36,614 nucleotides of DNA from an uncultured Verrucomicrobiales bacterium (GCA_937928545.1 CALGJQ010000023.1:1-36614), one strand, 5' to 3'; counted from the first letter of the stretch, positions 1 through 7,857 are shown. Notes: a model not told the origin generated them from the letters alone. Numbers and translations are program-made.

Positions 1-1075
1 TCTTTATGGCTTTCACCTGCATTATCTGTGGAGTGAAATCCTACGAGCTGATGGAAGAGTTTTGCAACATCCGCCAAAAGTGGTTCAAAAAATGGCTCTC
101 CCTTCCCAACGGGATCCCGTCCTACAACACCTTTTCGCGAGTCATCGAGGGACTCGATCCAGTCCTTTTCAGCCAATGCATCATCACTCATTTGAAGCTC
201 GCCAACCTCGACCTCCAAGGCGATCAAGTTGCCATCGACGGCAAGGCCCTTCGCGGTAGCCGGACCAAAGATCACCGTCATATTCACGCCGTGAGTGCTT
301 GGGCCTGCGAGAAAGGCCTCACTCTCGCTCAATCCTTTGTAGACGAAAAAAGCAACGAGATTACAGCCATTCCCGAACTCCTGAAAATGCTCAATCTAGA
401 AGGTGCCGTAGTGAGTCTTGATGCCATGGGAACCCAGCGTGACATCGCCTCTCAGATTGATGACGCGGGTGCGGACTTTGTCCTGTGCGTGAAGGGCAAC
501 CAAGGTGATCTTCACAAAGAGTTGATTGATCAATTCGAATTCGCAGCCCGCCAACTTAAGCACGATGAGCTTTCAAAAACGAACTGGAGTGAGCATTACC
601 AAGAGGAGAGAAACCGTGGTCGGCTTGAAAAACGCCGCACCATCGTTTGCCACAACTTGGACTGGATGGACGTGAAGATTCGTGCTGCATGGCAAGCCCT
701 TGCCTGTATCATTTTGGTGCAGCGCCAAGTGCTATTGAAAAGTGGCGAGTGGCGCACCGAAGTGCATTACTACATCAGCAGCTTGGAAGGAGTGAAGGCC
801 CAGGAAATCCAGAAGTATATTCGTGACCACTGGCGCATTGAGAACAGCTGCCACTGGGTATTGGACACCCTCTTTCGGGAAGATCACAACCAGACGGGCA
901 AACGCAACGCCGCTAAAAACCTCGGAACACTACGACGAATCGCACTCAACGCGTTGAAACGAGCGACGGACCACAGCAAGCGCAAACGCCCCAGCAGCCT
1001 CACCAAAAAACAGCTCCGCGCCGCCCAAGACGAAACCTACCTCGAAGAAGTCCTCTCCCTTGTGTAGGGACCCTG
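1..1075 (+). mobile_element. ISAs1-family insertion sequence, right part (left end outside window)
   Basis: The window opens inside an ISAs1-type element: a nearly complete transposase frame ends with TAG at 1065-1067. Eight bases later, at 1067-1075, the sequence reads GGGACCCTG, which fits the CAGGG-type termini known for this family. From 1076 the reading frame of a sulfatase begins in mid-domain, so 1075/1076 is taken as the element boundary. The left inverted repeat and the target duplication (usually 8-10 bp in this family) lie before base 1 and cannot be checked. Confidence 0.8.
3..1067 (+). CDS. ISAs1-family transposase, 5' end cut by window edge
   Basis: This is a DDE transposase of the ISAs1 (H-repeat-associated) family, which cuts and joins its own element. 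The visible protein has about 354 residues. It shows the family's N-terminal region (EEFCNIRQKWFKKWL, then LPNGIPSYNTFSRV), a first Asp in VAIDGKALRGS, a second in VVSLDAMGTQ, and the late DHWRIENSCHWVLD block carrying the catalytic Glu. The C-terminal NLGTLRRIALNALK is also typical. The frame is still open at base 3, so the ATG at 6 is probably internal and a few N-terminal residues are missing. The visible part has no frameshift or stop, so the enzyme could be active. It is inserted in the same orientation as the sulfatase it interrupts. Confidence 0.93.
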   Translation, partial: FMAFTCIICGVKSYELMEEFCNIRQKWFKKWLSLPNGIPSYNTFSRVIEGLDPVLFSQCIITHLKLANLDLQGDQVAIDGKALRGSRTKDHRHIHAVSAWACEKGLTLAQSFVDEKSNEITAIPELLKMLNLEGAVVSLDAMGTQRDIASQIDDAGADFVLCVKGNQGDLHKELIDQFEFAARQLKHDELSKTNWSEHYQEERNRGRLEKRRTIVCHNLDWMDVKIRAAWQALACIILVQRQVLLKSGEWRTEVHYYISSLEGVKAQEIQKYIRDHWRIENSCHWVLDTLFREDHNQTGKRNAAKNLGTLRRIALNALKRATDHSKRKRPSSLTKKQLRAAQDETYLEEVLSLV

Positions 1076-2002
1076 TACGTCTCTCACAAGGGAGTTCACG
1101 CCGATTTCCTCCCGCCCAATCGCCACGCTTTCAAATACGACAAAGTCGAGATCCCCACTCCACCCACGCCCTTGGCTAATCCTGATCTTTTCACCGATCC
1201 GCCAATGTGGGTTCGCAATCAGAGCAATAGCCGCCACGGAGTTGAGTTCGCCTACTACACCGGGGTCGATATGAAGAAATACTACCGCCGTTACTGCGAG
1301 GCTCTTTTGGCGGTCGATGACAGCGTGGGTCGGCTCATCTCGAATCTCGAAAAAAGCGGCGAGCTCGAAAACACCGTCGTTCTCTATCTGGGGGACAATG
1401 GCTTCATTTTTGGCGAGCACGGTCTCATCGATAAGCGATGCGCCTATGAGGAATCCGTTCGAATTCCCATGCTCATGCGCTACCCAAAATCCCTCAAGCC
1501 TGGAACGACGGTCGAGAAGATCGTTGCCAATATCGATGTCGCCCCAACCCTCCTTGAAGTCGCCGGAATTCCGGCGACCGAGAACATGGATGGCCGGAGT
1601 TTCTGGCCACTTGCGAAAGGGGAGGGGGTCAGCGATTGGCGGAAATATCTTCTCTACGAATACTACTGGGAGCGCAACTACCCTCAGACTCCCACCACCC
1701 ATGCCGTCATCGGAGAAAGCCACAAATACATCCGCTACCACGGGGTCTGGGATCAGGATGAACTTTACGACATCAAGGCCGACCCACGGGAACGAAAGAA
1801 CCTTTTCAATGACTCCGCTCACCAATCACGGATCGAAGAAATGAACACCGCCCTCTTCGCTCTCCTCGATGAATCCAGCGGTCAAAACATGCCCCTCCTC
1901 CCGGATCGCGGCACCAAATATCTCCACCGAAAAAACGACGGAACCAAAGGTGCCCAATTCCCGAAAGGCTTCTACCGCGAAGCAGGTTCGAGTGGAAAGT
2001 GA
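1076..2002 (+). pseudogene. Sulfatase C-terminal fragment, disrupted by the ISAs1 element
   Basis: This is the C-terminal part of a type I (formylglycine-dependent) sulfatase. The open frame continues from the insertion-sequence end with YVSHKGVHADFLPP, a block conserved in this family. It then carries VLYLGDNGFIFGEHGLIDK (metal/substrate pocket), YEESVRIPMLMRYP, and a C-terminal subdomain ending in a DELYDIKADPRERKNL-type stretch. The N-terminal half, including the C/S-x-P-x-R motif that is converted to formylglycine, is absent from the window. A TTG at 1172 could start a shorter frame, but that protein would lack the active site, so the gene is treated as inactivated. Verrucomicrobiota often carry many sulfatases for sulfated polysaccharides; the substrate here cannot be told. 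The 3' end overlaps the convergent small membrane protein by 31 bp. Confidence 0.85.
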
Positions 2003-2385
2003 GGAGCAGGAGGACTTACCGAATAGTCTGCTTTCAGAAAACGAAGGAGCTGTTCAAGGTCCTGCTTGTAGTAGGGGTAAGTGTAAAATTTACCGGAACG
2101 GGGTCGAACCGCCTGTTGTAACTTTGAAGGATCTGCAATGAGCTCTTCAGATGTGATCGAGTAGTCAATCGTGACATTGCCTTCGACTGGATATTTGTTC
2201 TCTAAATCTTCAGGAGAACTAGGCCAATCACCATTATTGTGAAGGACGTAGGATTCAATATCCCGGATTGCCTGCGCGGTCCCATATTCTGAACGCATGT
2301 TCGAAAATTTTGGGTAGAGAGCCCAGATTATCATAATCACCAGAATGACAAAAATGAGGCCAAGGATTTTGAGAAAACGCTTCAC
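1972..2385 (-). CDS. Small membrane-anchored protein of unknown function
   Basis: No family was recognised. The 137-residue product starts with GTG. It has a short basic N-terminus, one strongly hydrophobic segment (about residues 8-24, LGLIFVILVIMIIWAL), and then a soluble domain. The segment after the membrane helix (AQAIRDIESYVLHNNGDWPSS) resembles the start of pseudopilin-like or other small anchored proteins, but no prepilin cleavage motif is obvious. The soluble domain is rich in Tyr, Pro and acidic residues and would face the periplasm if the basic N-terminus stays inside. The gene lies downstream of trmL on the same strand (35 bp gap after the trmL stop is counted), so co-transcription is possible. 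Its 3' end overlaps the broken sulfatase. Confidence 0.6.
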   Translation of the reverse strand: MKRFLKILGLIFVILVIMIIWALYPKFSNMRSEYGTAQAIRDIESYVLHNNGDWPSSPEDLENKYPVEGNVTIDYSITSEELIADPSKLQQAVRPRSGKFYTYPYYKQDLEQLLRFLKADYSVSPPAPHFPLEPASR

Positions 2386-2420
2386 AGAATGTTGATCCAG
2401 AAGATAACATTCAAATTGTC

Positions 2421-2867
2421 TTACTCCAAGCCACCAACCTGCCTCTGAGCCTCGTAGAGCACAATTGCCACCGATGTAGCAAGGTTGAGCGAGCGGGTAG
2501 AACCCTCCTTCATCGGGATGCGGATCGCGCGCTCATCGAGCCATTCTTCAGGCAGACCTCTGGTTTCAGGTCCGAAGACTAAAAAATCCTCGTCTTGGAA
2601 TTCCACCTCCCAGGCAGATTTTGTGGCCTTGGTGCTGAGGAAATAAATGCGCGCTTCAGGATGGGCCGCTAGGAGTTCCTCAAAGCTTTCCCATACGTGG
2701 AGGTCTACGTCCTTCCAATAGTCCAGCCCGGCTCTCCGAACCGACTTCTCGTCCAAGGAAAAGCCCAGTGGCTTCACCAAGTGGAGCGTCGATCCCGTAG
2801 CGAGGGCGAGTCGGCCGATCGCACCGGTGTTATGAGGGATTTCGGGTTCGACTAGGACGATGTTCAT
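2421..2867 (-). CDS. trmL: tRNA (cytidine/uridine-34 2'-O)-methyltransferase TrmL (SPOUT family)
   Basis: TrmL (YibK) methylates the 2'-OH of the wobble nucleotide in tRNA-Leu isoacceptors, using S-adenosylmethionine. The 148-residue length is normal for this minimal SPOUT enzyme. Diagnostic blocks are NIVLVEPEIPHNTGAIGRL at the N-terminus, LVKPLGF, RRAGLDYW, LVFGPETRGLP and the knot segment RSLNLATSVAIVLYEA. The ATG at 2867 is chosen because it puts MNIVLVEPEIP at the start as in homologues; a TTG three codons upstream is less likely. It lies downstream of rpmA on the same strand, separated by a strong terminator-like hairpin, so it may have its own promoter or depend on read-through. Confidence 0.93.
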   Translation of the reverse strand: MNIVLVEPEIPHNTGAIGRLALATGSTLHLVKPLGFSLDEKSVRRAGLDYWKDVDLHVWESFEELLAAHPEARIYFLSTKATKSAWEVEFQDEDFLVFGPETRGLPEEWLDERAIRIPMKEGSTRSLNLATSVAIVLYEAQRQVGGLE

Positions 2868-2902
2868 TTGAACCAACTAATTGAGAGTCAGTGTTTTAGC
2901 CC

Positions 2903-2932
2903 AAAAAAAGGCGAACCAATCGGCTCGCCTTT
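2903..2932 (-). terminator. Rho-independent terminator after rpmA
   Basis: On the minus strand an 8-bp perfect stem (plus-strand AAAGGCGA at 2907-2914 pairing with TCGCCTTT at 2925-2932) closes a 10-nt loop. It is followed by a run of seven U residues in the transcript (A-run at 2903-2909). It sits 30 bp after the rpmA stop codon, as expected for the end of the rplU-rpmA transcript. Confidence 0.8.
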
Positions 2933-2961
2933 CTTTTGAATAATACGCTTTGAAAGTTGCT

Positions 2962-3210
2962 TTAGTCAGCAAGCGCAACGTTGATGCGGCGGCCTTTCTT
3001 GTCGAAGAAGACGCTGCCGTCGGTGAGAGCGAAAAGAGTGTGATCTTTGCCCATGCCAACGTTGGCACCGGGATGCCACTTGGTTCCGCGCTGACGGATG
3101 AGAATGTTTCCAGCGATGACTGCTTCGCCACCGAATTTCTTGACGCCGAGGCGCTTGCTGTTGGAATCGCGTCCGTTTTTAACGGAACCCTGTCCTTTTT
3201 TATGAGCCAT
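2962..3210 (-). CDS. rpmA: 50S ribosomal protein L27
   Basis: L27 is a component of the large ribosomal subunit whose N-terminal tail reaches the peptidyl-transferase centre. The 82-residue protein starts [16 protein letters not shown] and contains the characteristic [32 protein letters not shown] and DHTLFAL blocks. The N-terminus begins directly with the mature-type AHKKG, without the extension that is cleaved by a dedicated protease in Firmicutes. It follows rplU after a 28-bp gap, the near-universal L21-L27 pairing, and is closed by a strong terminator. Confidence 0.98.
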   Translation of the reverse strand: MAHKKGQGSVKNGRDSNSKRLGVKKFGGEAVIAGNILIRQRGTKWHPGANVGMGKDHTLFALTDGSVFFDKKGRRINVALAD

Positions 3211-3238
3211 AACTAAGTGTGGTAATTAGGTTGGAAAA

Positions 3239-3553
3239 TTATCCCTTGATCGAGGTGATCTCGAGTTTGGTGAGGTGATGACGAAAACCGATAGTCTTGT
3301 GGAAGCCCTTACGGCGCTTGAATTTGAAGGCGACGCCTTTCTTTCCGCGATGCTGCTCGATGACCTTGGCGGTGACTCCAGCACCTTCAACGGTAGGAGC
3401 ACCGACGGTGGTGTTTTCACCATCGTTCACGAGGAGGACCTCGCCGAACTTGATCTCTTCATCAGCCTCCACGGGGAGCTTGTCGACACTGAGAGTGTCG
3501 CCTTCTTGCACGCGGTATTGCTTACCGCCGGTTTTGAAAATTGCGTAGGCCAT
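3239..3553 (-). CDS. rplU: 50S ribosomal protein L21
   Basis: L21 binds 23S rRNA in the large subunit. The 104-residue protein begins MAYAIFKTGGKQYRVQEGD and ends with the basic KFKRRKGFHKTIGFRHHLT region that contacts rRNA. The frame is open for a further 34 codons upstream, but the ATG at 3553 fits the family start exactly and the extension has no L21 similarity. It is the first gene of the rplU-rpmA unit. A promoter-like sequence lies at 3679-3707, which would give an untranslated leader of about 120 nt; this could carry regulation but no known leader class was recognised. No clear Shine-Dalgarno is present before the start. Confidence 0.97.
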   Translation of the reverse strand: MAYAIFKTGGKQYRVQEGDTLSVDKLPVEADEEIKFGEVLLVNDGENTTVGAPTVEGAGVTAKVIEQHRGKKGVAFKFKRRKGFHKTIGFRHHLTKLEITSIKG

Positions 3554-3678
3554 GATTAAGGTATCGGCTAAGAGTTGGTCACGTTTGGCGATTCGCAGAG
3601 GCTCATCGCGGCTTTCGTGGAGGCGGAATTCATCACAAGCATGCGGAACGATCAAGGTTTTTTTGAAAATAAACTGCT

Positions 3679-3707
3679 TTATTAGTCATCTTTTCTCCGA
3701 CTTCCAA
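3679..3707 (-). promoter_or_regulatory. rplU: Candidate sigma-70-type promoter for rplU-rpmA
   Basis: Reading the minus strand, TTGGAA (3707-3702) is followed after 17 bp by TAATAA (3684-3679). Transcription would begin near 3672 and leave a leader of about 120 nt before the rplU ATG. This is a motif match by eye, not a mapped start. Confidence 0.4.
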
Positions 3708-3747
3708 AACTTGCCTTTTTCCGGCACGCTTCGTAGTGACTTTAGCC

Positions 3748-4167
3748 ATGTCTCAGCCCCTTTCGATGAATCTCCCTGACGCCGCCGCGACTCTCGCCTT
3801 TGGGCGTGAGTTAGGGCTCGCAGCTCAGGCTGGCGAGGTCATCGCCTTGGTGGGAGATCTTGGCGCTGGAAAGACCACCTTGACCCAAGGCCTTGTCGCG
3901 GGTCTGGGTTACAAAGAAGAGGTGACCAGCCCGACTTTTTCCTTGGTTCAAGAGTATGTCGGAGGCCGGCTTGATGTTTTCCACTTCGATTTCTACCGAG
4001 TGGAAGATGAACATGAGCTCCTTGATCTCGGTTGGGATGATTACTTAGACCGCCAAGGTCTCGTCATCGTGGAATGGCCGACCTTGCATCCTGATCTCCT
4101 TCCAAAAAACACCCGCTGGTTGAAGCTAAGCCATGGGGGGAAGGGGAGAGTGGTGGAGGAAGATTGA
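3748..4167 (+). CDS. tsaE: tRNA t6A-modification ATPase TsaE
   Basis: TsaE is the small P-loop ATPase needed with TsaB and TsaD for threonylcarbamoyl-adenosine (t6A37) formation on ANN-decoding tRNAs. The 139-residue protein has Walker A GDLGAGKTTL, then VTSPTFSLVQEY, FHFDFYRVEDEHELLDLGWDDYL and VIVEWP, all diagnostic. The start is placed at ATG 3748; a GTG at 3736 would add four residues. It is divergent from rplU. Its stop codon is followed 32 bp later by the start of a lipoprotein gene in the same direction, probably co-transcribed. The partner tsaB lies at 26442-27107 in this window; tsaD and tsaC were not seen. Confidence 0.95.
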   Translation: MSQPLSMNLPDAAATLAFGRELGLAAQAGEVIALVGDLGAGKTTLTQGLVAGLGYKEEVTSPTFSLVQEYVGGRLDVFHFDFYRVEDEHELLDLGWDDYLDRQGLVIVEWPTLHPDLLPKNTRWLKLSHGGKGRVVEED

Positions 4168-4199
4168 ACAAATTTCTCACGCGATTGCCTCACCTTAGA

Positions 4200-5114
4200 A
4201 TGAATTGTCTTAGGTCTCTAGCTGCAGTCGTGTTCTCCGCGCTTTTATCGGCATGCAGTGAGGAGCGAGCCACCGCTGAAGTGGGAATTAATCAGCTCCA
4301 CCCTTTAGAACTCTACGAGACCTGTTTGCCCAACCCCGTTGGCCAGGATCCGGTCGCGTTACTATTGAGTGATCAGGTAGTTGGGTTGGTTGCTGCTGCC
4401 CACGATTATCGTTCGGTCTGGCAACTCAACGAGGATGAGGTTGTCAAAAAACTTCGTTCATCAACTCAAGCCAACTTTGATGAAACGAGGGGAGTGCTTA
4501 AAATTTCTTCTTCCGCTGCAAGCTTCGATCTCGCCTGCCAGATTACGAATTCATTTGCGGAGATTTTCTGTGAGATCGTTAAGGAAGTGGATCAAAAAAA
4601 GCGCAAGAAACTCCTCGAAACTCTGGACGTTATTTTGATGGTAGAAAGTGATTTGGTGCAGGATTTTCGTAAAGATCGAACCGTTTTGGTTCAGCAATAC
4701 GGTTCTAGATGCTTTGGAAAATTGGAAGATGCTGCCAGTGAGAGAGAAAATTTTGCGGCAGCAAAGGCAGAGCTCGTCCACTTCAATATTCTTGAAGACC
4801 ATCGGTTGTTTTTAGAAGGTCGATTAAGAAGCCTCAAAAAGGTTTTAAAAACAGAACCTTCAGATCTCTTGCAATCCTTGGCACAAGAATTGGCTTCGGT
4901 CGAAGATAAGATTGCCCGAATGACAGAGCCGGTCCGAAAATCAGGACCAGAACCAGTTGATGAAGTTCTCATAAAACTGAGTTTCCAACAGGCGGATCGT
5001 GATTACGAGAATCACTGGAATATCTTAAACCGTCTCCGTGCAGAGCAAGAGCTCGTTCGTCACCTCCTAAAGATTCCTTTTGAGCCAGCAACGGCTCTTC
5101 AACGGGCTCGGTAG
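4200..5114 (+). CDS. Putative lipoprotein with Wzz-like segment and coiled coil
   Basis: From ATG 4200 the 304-residue product has a lipoprotein signal peptide (CLRSLAAVVFSALLSAC; lipobox Cys at about residue 19). The next part, with a SVWQLNEDEVVKKLRS stretch followed by VLKISSSAASFDLACQITNSF, resembles the chain-length-determinant (Wzz/GumC) layout, in which a sequence-pair overlap test precedes '...A..IAN...'. The second half is long, charged and helical (QKKRKKLLETL through LAQELASVEDKIARM), consistent with coiled coil. A Wzz/BY-kinase role is only an analogy: there is no second transmembrane helix and no polysaccharide gene nearby. A TTG at 4164 overlapping the tsaE stop would give a longer N-terminus, but the shorter start yields a clean signal peptide. 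Confidence 0.6.
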   Translation: MNCLRSLAAVVFSALLSACSEERATAEVGINQLHPLELYETCLPNPVGQDPVALLLSDQVVGLVAAAHDYRSVWQLNEDEVVKKLRSSTQANFDETRGVLKISSSAASFDLACQITNSFAEIFCEIVKEVDQKKRKKLLETLDVILMVESDLVQDFRKDRTVLVQQYGSRCFGKLEDAASERENFAAAKAELVHFNILEDHRLFLEGRLRSLKKVLKTEPSDLLQSLAQELASVEDKIARMTEPVRKSGPEPVDEVLIKLSFQQADRDYENHWNILNRLRAEQELVRHLLKIPFEPATALQRAR

Positions 5115-5118
5115 GGAA

Positions 5119-5775
5119 TTACTTTCCCAGATCAAAAACCCCACCGACCCGCTCTGCGAGGCTGAGATCGTGGGTTACGACGACTAAAGTGACTCCGTTT
5201 TCTTTTTGGATCTCGAGTAAAAGATCGGCGACTTTTGTTCCGCTTTCGCCATCGAGTGCGCCGGTTGGTTCATCTGCGAGGACGACGCGGGGTTGATTAA
5301 TCAGGGCGCGGGCGACGGCGGCGCGTTGTTTTTCACCTCCTGAAAGTTCGCCTGGGCGATGGTTGAGGCGTTGTCCCAATCCGACTCTCTCCAAGAGTTC
5401 GCTAGCGCGTTTGCGGGTTTCATCTTCACTTTCACTCCAGCCGCCGGCGAGCCGAGGGGTGAGGACATTCTCCATCACGGTGAGTTGGGGCAAGAGGTGG
5501 TGTTGCTGAAAGACAAAGCCCAATTCTTGGTTCCGAAAGCGGGCTGCTTCCTTCTCGTTCATTTTTGCGATGTCCTCGCCACCGATCACTACCGAACCGC
5601 TGGTGGGCGGGAGCAGGGCACCGAGGACATTGAGCAATGTGGTCTTCCCGCTGCCGGAGGGACCGACCACGGCTGAGGCCGCGCCTTCTTCCACGGAAAA
5701 ATCGAGTCCTTTCAAGACCTCCACTACTTCGCTCGGAGTCTCAAAATTCACACATAAATCGCTGACGCTAATCAC
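5119..5775 (-). CDS. ABC transporter ATP-binding protein, LolD/MacB type
   Basis: This is the ATPase subunit of an ABC transporter of the LolD/MacB/FtsE group. These drive membrane-bound permeases that extract lipoproteins, export substrates or send mechanical signals. The 218-residue protein has Walker A GPSGSGKTT, Q-loop FVFQQHHLLPQLTVMENV, signature LSGGEKQR, Walker B VVLADEPTGALD and the H-loop in VVVTHDLSLAE. The FVFQQHHLLP wording is typical of LolD. It starts with GTG at 5775. No permease (LolC/E or MacB-like) lies on either side: downstream is a convergent lipoprotein gene 4 bp away and upstream a divergent dioxygenase. It is therefore an orphan ATPase in this window, and the substrate is unknown. 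Confidence 0.85.
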   Translation of the reverse strand: MISVSDLCVNFETPSEVVEVLKGLDFSVEEGAASAVVGPSGSGKTTLLNVLGALLPPTSGSVVIGGEDIAKMNEKEAARFRNQELGFVFQQHHLLPQLTVMENVLTPRLAGGWSESEDETRKRASELLERVGLGQRLNHRPGELSGGEKQRAAVARALINQPRVVLADEPTGALDGESGTKVADLLLEIQKENGVTLVVVTHDLSLAERVGGVFDLGK

Positions 5776-5834
5776 GTGTGGATCTTAGCGCCTTTCCGCT
5801 GGCCTCAAAGTCCTCATTCGCGCAATCTCCAGAA

Positions 5835-6587
5835 ATGAAAAATCTCTCCTGCCATGAATGTCACCGCCGCGATTTCCTGCGCCGTGCTGCTCTCGGATCA
5901 GCGGCTTTTTTCTCAACGCCCGGAGCCTTTGCGGAAGCGCTCACCGCGACTCCGGCAATGACTGAGGGACCATTTTACCCGGATAAGCTCCCGCTTGATA
6001 CTGATAACGACCTCGTCCGGATTAACGATGAGATCACTCCGGCAATCGGAGCGATCACTCATCTTCATGGCACGGTCACTGATCTCAAGGGAAACCCCGT
6101 TCCCAATGCGCGTGTTGAGATTTGGCAAGTCGATCACATGGGCGCTTACATTCACTCAAAGGATGGCGGTCTCAATGGTCCGAAACGGGATGGCAACTTT
6201 CAAGGCTTCGGCCGCTTCATGACGGCGCGAGATGGTCGCTACTACTTTCGTACGATAAAACCCGTACTTTACCCTGGCCGAACCCCGCACATTCATGTCG
6301 CTGTTTATCGAAAGGGAAAACGGGCGCTTACGACTCAATGCTTTATCGATGGCGACCAGCGAAATGCCAAAGATGGTCTCATTAAGCGGCTCGGTGATCC
6401 CGCGAAGCACCTAATGGTTCAGTTTAAGCCCCTTCCGGAATCAAAGGCGGGGGAGTTGAGTGCAGAGTTCAACATCGTCCTCGGGTTCACTCCGGATGAT
6501 GGTCACGATGAGCCGCTGCCAAACTTGGAGAGCGATCGCATGACTTACGAGAAGGCTAAGAAGGCGCTGGAAGAGGATCCTGAGTAA
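5835..6587 (+). CDS. Tat-exported intradiol ring-cleavage dioxygenase-like protein
   Basis: This belongs to the protocatechuate 3,4-/catechol 1,2-dioxygenase fold, non-haem Fe(III) enzymes that open catechol rings between the hydroxyls. From ATG 5835 the 250-residue product has a twin-arginine signal (CHRRDFLRRAALGSAAFF). The mature domain begins with ATPAMTEGPFYP and continues with GTVTDLKGNPVPNARVEIWQ. The four iron ligands can be placed by comparison with the protocatechuate enzyme: Tyr in MGAYIHS, Tyr in IKPVLYPG, and the two His in TPHIHV. It is about the size of one dioxygenase subunit. Export is unusual for classic pathway enzymes but known for secreted members of the family. No other aromatic-degradation gene is adjacent, so the substrate is open. 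Confidence 0.85.
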   Translation: MKNLSCHECHRRDFLRRAALGSAAFFSTPGAFAEALTATPAMTEGPFYPDKLPLDTDNDLVRINDEITPAIGAITHLHGTVTDLKGNPVPNARVEIWQVDHMGAYIHSKDGGLNGPKRDGNFQGFGRFMTARDGRYYFRTIKPVLYPGRTPHIHVAVYRKGKRALTTQCFIDGDQRNAKDGLIKRLGDPAKHLMVQFKPLPESKAGELSAEFNIVLGFTPDDGHDEPLPNLESDRMTYEKAKKALEEDPE

Positions 6588-6630
6588 AAATAGGAATCTT
6601 CGCTAAACATCCTAAAAGAGAATCCCACTC

Positions 6631-7857
6631 TTAGTCGTCTAGAAGCTCCTCTTGAATCGTTTTGTCATTTCGGAGCTGATCCCGTTGGGTCTCTAGATCT
6701 CCAAGAAAGCCCTTAAGAATTTGGTGCTCGTTGTTAGAGAGAGTTTTTCTCTCCCGGCGCTCTTTGAAGAAGTATGCTAACTTGATGTAGGCGCGCAAAA
6801 GTCCCTTCGTCCTTTGATCGATATTCTTTTCGATGCGATTCAGATTAGAAATGGTGTCTCGTAAAGGATCATCAAACCCTTGAGTCGATCTGATATTTCC
6901 AACCGATAACAGTTTTGCGAACTCCTCAGCGCCACTTTCGATGGCCTTTAGTGATCCCCCTAGGGAGAGCTTACTTGGCGCCCGGTTTTGACCGTAAAGA
7001 GCGATGATTCTTGCGGATTCATGACCGGGAATTGCTTTTAGGATGGCGCGAAGCTTTGCGACGACCTTTGGATGGCCGGCATTTTTCTTATTATTTGAAA
7101 TGGCTTTTTGGACTTGAGCAAATTCGCTAAGTGCGGCTTCGACTTCCGCTGATTTTTTTGCTGCTCCAATTTGGAGCGCTTCATCAAAGGTGCCTACGGA
7201 GATAATCTGGATTTTGGAAATTGCTTCTAAGCCATCTGTGATGAAGAGGTCGGAGATGGCTTTGGTGTTTGCTTTTGGGACCGCAAAAACGGTGCAGTCT
7301 TTTCGGAGGGCGCCTTTGATTTTAGCCCCGACGCCACCGACAGGACGGACTTCTCCGGTTGCGGTCATATCACCGGTCACGGCGAATTTTTGGTCGAGGT
7401 TTTTTCCGCTGATGATGGCATTGGCCATGAGACTGCAAGCGACGGCGGCAGACGGTCCGTCTTTTAAGCTGTGCTTATCTGCGAAGCCAAATTCGATGGC
7501 GTATCCCTTTGGTAGCGAGCCGGCGTGTCTCACTTGCATAAACTTGGAGACTTCATCAGAAGCTCCCTTCATGAGAGGTCCTACATTTTGGTTGAAGCGG
7601 AGAGTAAACCCGGACGGATAATTGAGGGGCACCGCGGTGGCATTCATTTGGGTTGCAGTTCCCGCGTGAGATCCGTTGGGCAGGGTTATCACCAAGAGTC
7701 CCTTGACCTGTGATTGCAGAAGCGGAGGTGCAACTAGCTCAGATGTGGATTTTTCTGGTGAAACCGGAGTTGGCGTTTCCGGGGATTCTTTTTCGCTTTC
7801 CTGCCCATAAGCCAGAGTGAACGAAGCTGCTATGAGCGTGAAAACGAGATACCTCAT
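6631..7857 (-). CDS. Exported Lon-like (S16) serine protease
   Basis: The 408-residue protein begins with a signal peptide (MRYLVFTLIAASFTLAYG), then a Pro/Glu/Ser-rich linker, then a domain matching the Lon protease proteolytic domain. The catalytic Ser lies in KDGPSAAVA (S136) and the Lys in GEVRPVGGVGAKI (K179). Their spacing of 43 residues equals that of S679 and K722 in E. coli Lon. There is no AAA+ ATPase domain. The C-terminal 180 residues are helical and of unknown role. Secretion implies an ATP-independent protease in the periplasm or outside the cell. It lies 70 bp downstream of trpS on the same strand. Archaeal LonB-like and stand-alone S16 proteins exist, but this export-signal version is not one I recognise. 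Confidence 0.8.
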   Translation of the reverse strand: MRYLVFTLIAASFTLAYGQESEKESPETPTPVSPEKSTSELVAPPLLQSQVKGLLVITLPNGSHAGTATQMNATAVPLNYPSGFTLRFNQNVGPLMKGASDEVSKFMQVRHAGSLPKGYAIEFGFADKHSLKDGPSAAVACSLMANAIISGKNLDQKFAVTGDMTATGEVRPVGGVGAKIKGALRKDCTVFAVPKANTKAISDLFITDGLEAISKIQIISVGTFDEALQIGAAKKSAEVEAALSEFAQVQKAISNNKKNAGHPKVVAKLRAILKAIPGHESARIIALYGQNRAPSKLSLGGSLKAIESGAEEFAKLLSVGNIRSTQGFDDPLRDTISNLNRIEKNIDQRTKGLLRAYIKLAYFFKERRERKTLSNNEHQILKGFLGDLETQRDQLRNDKTIQEELLDD

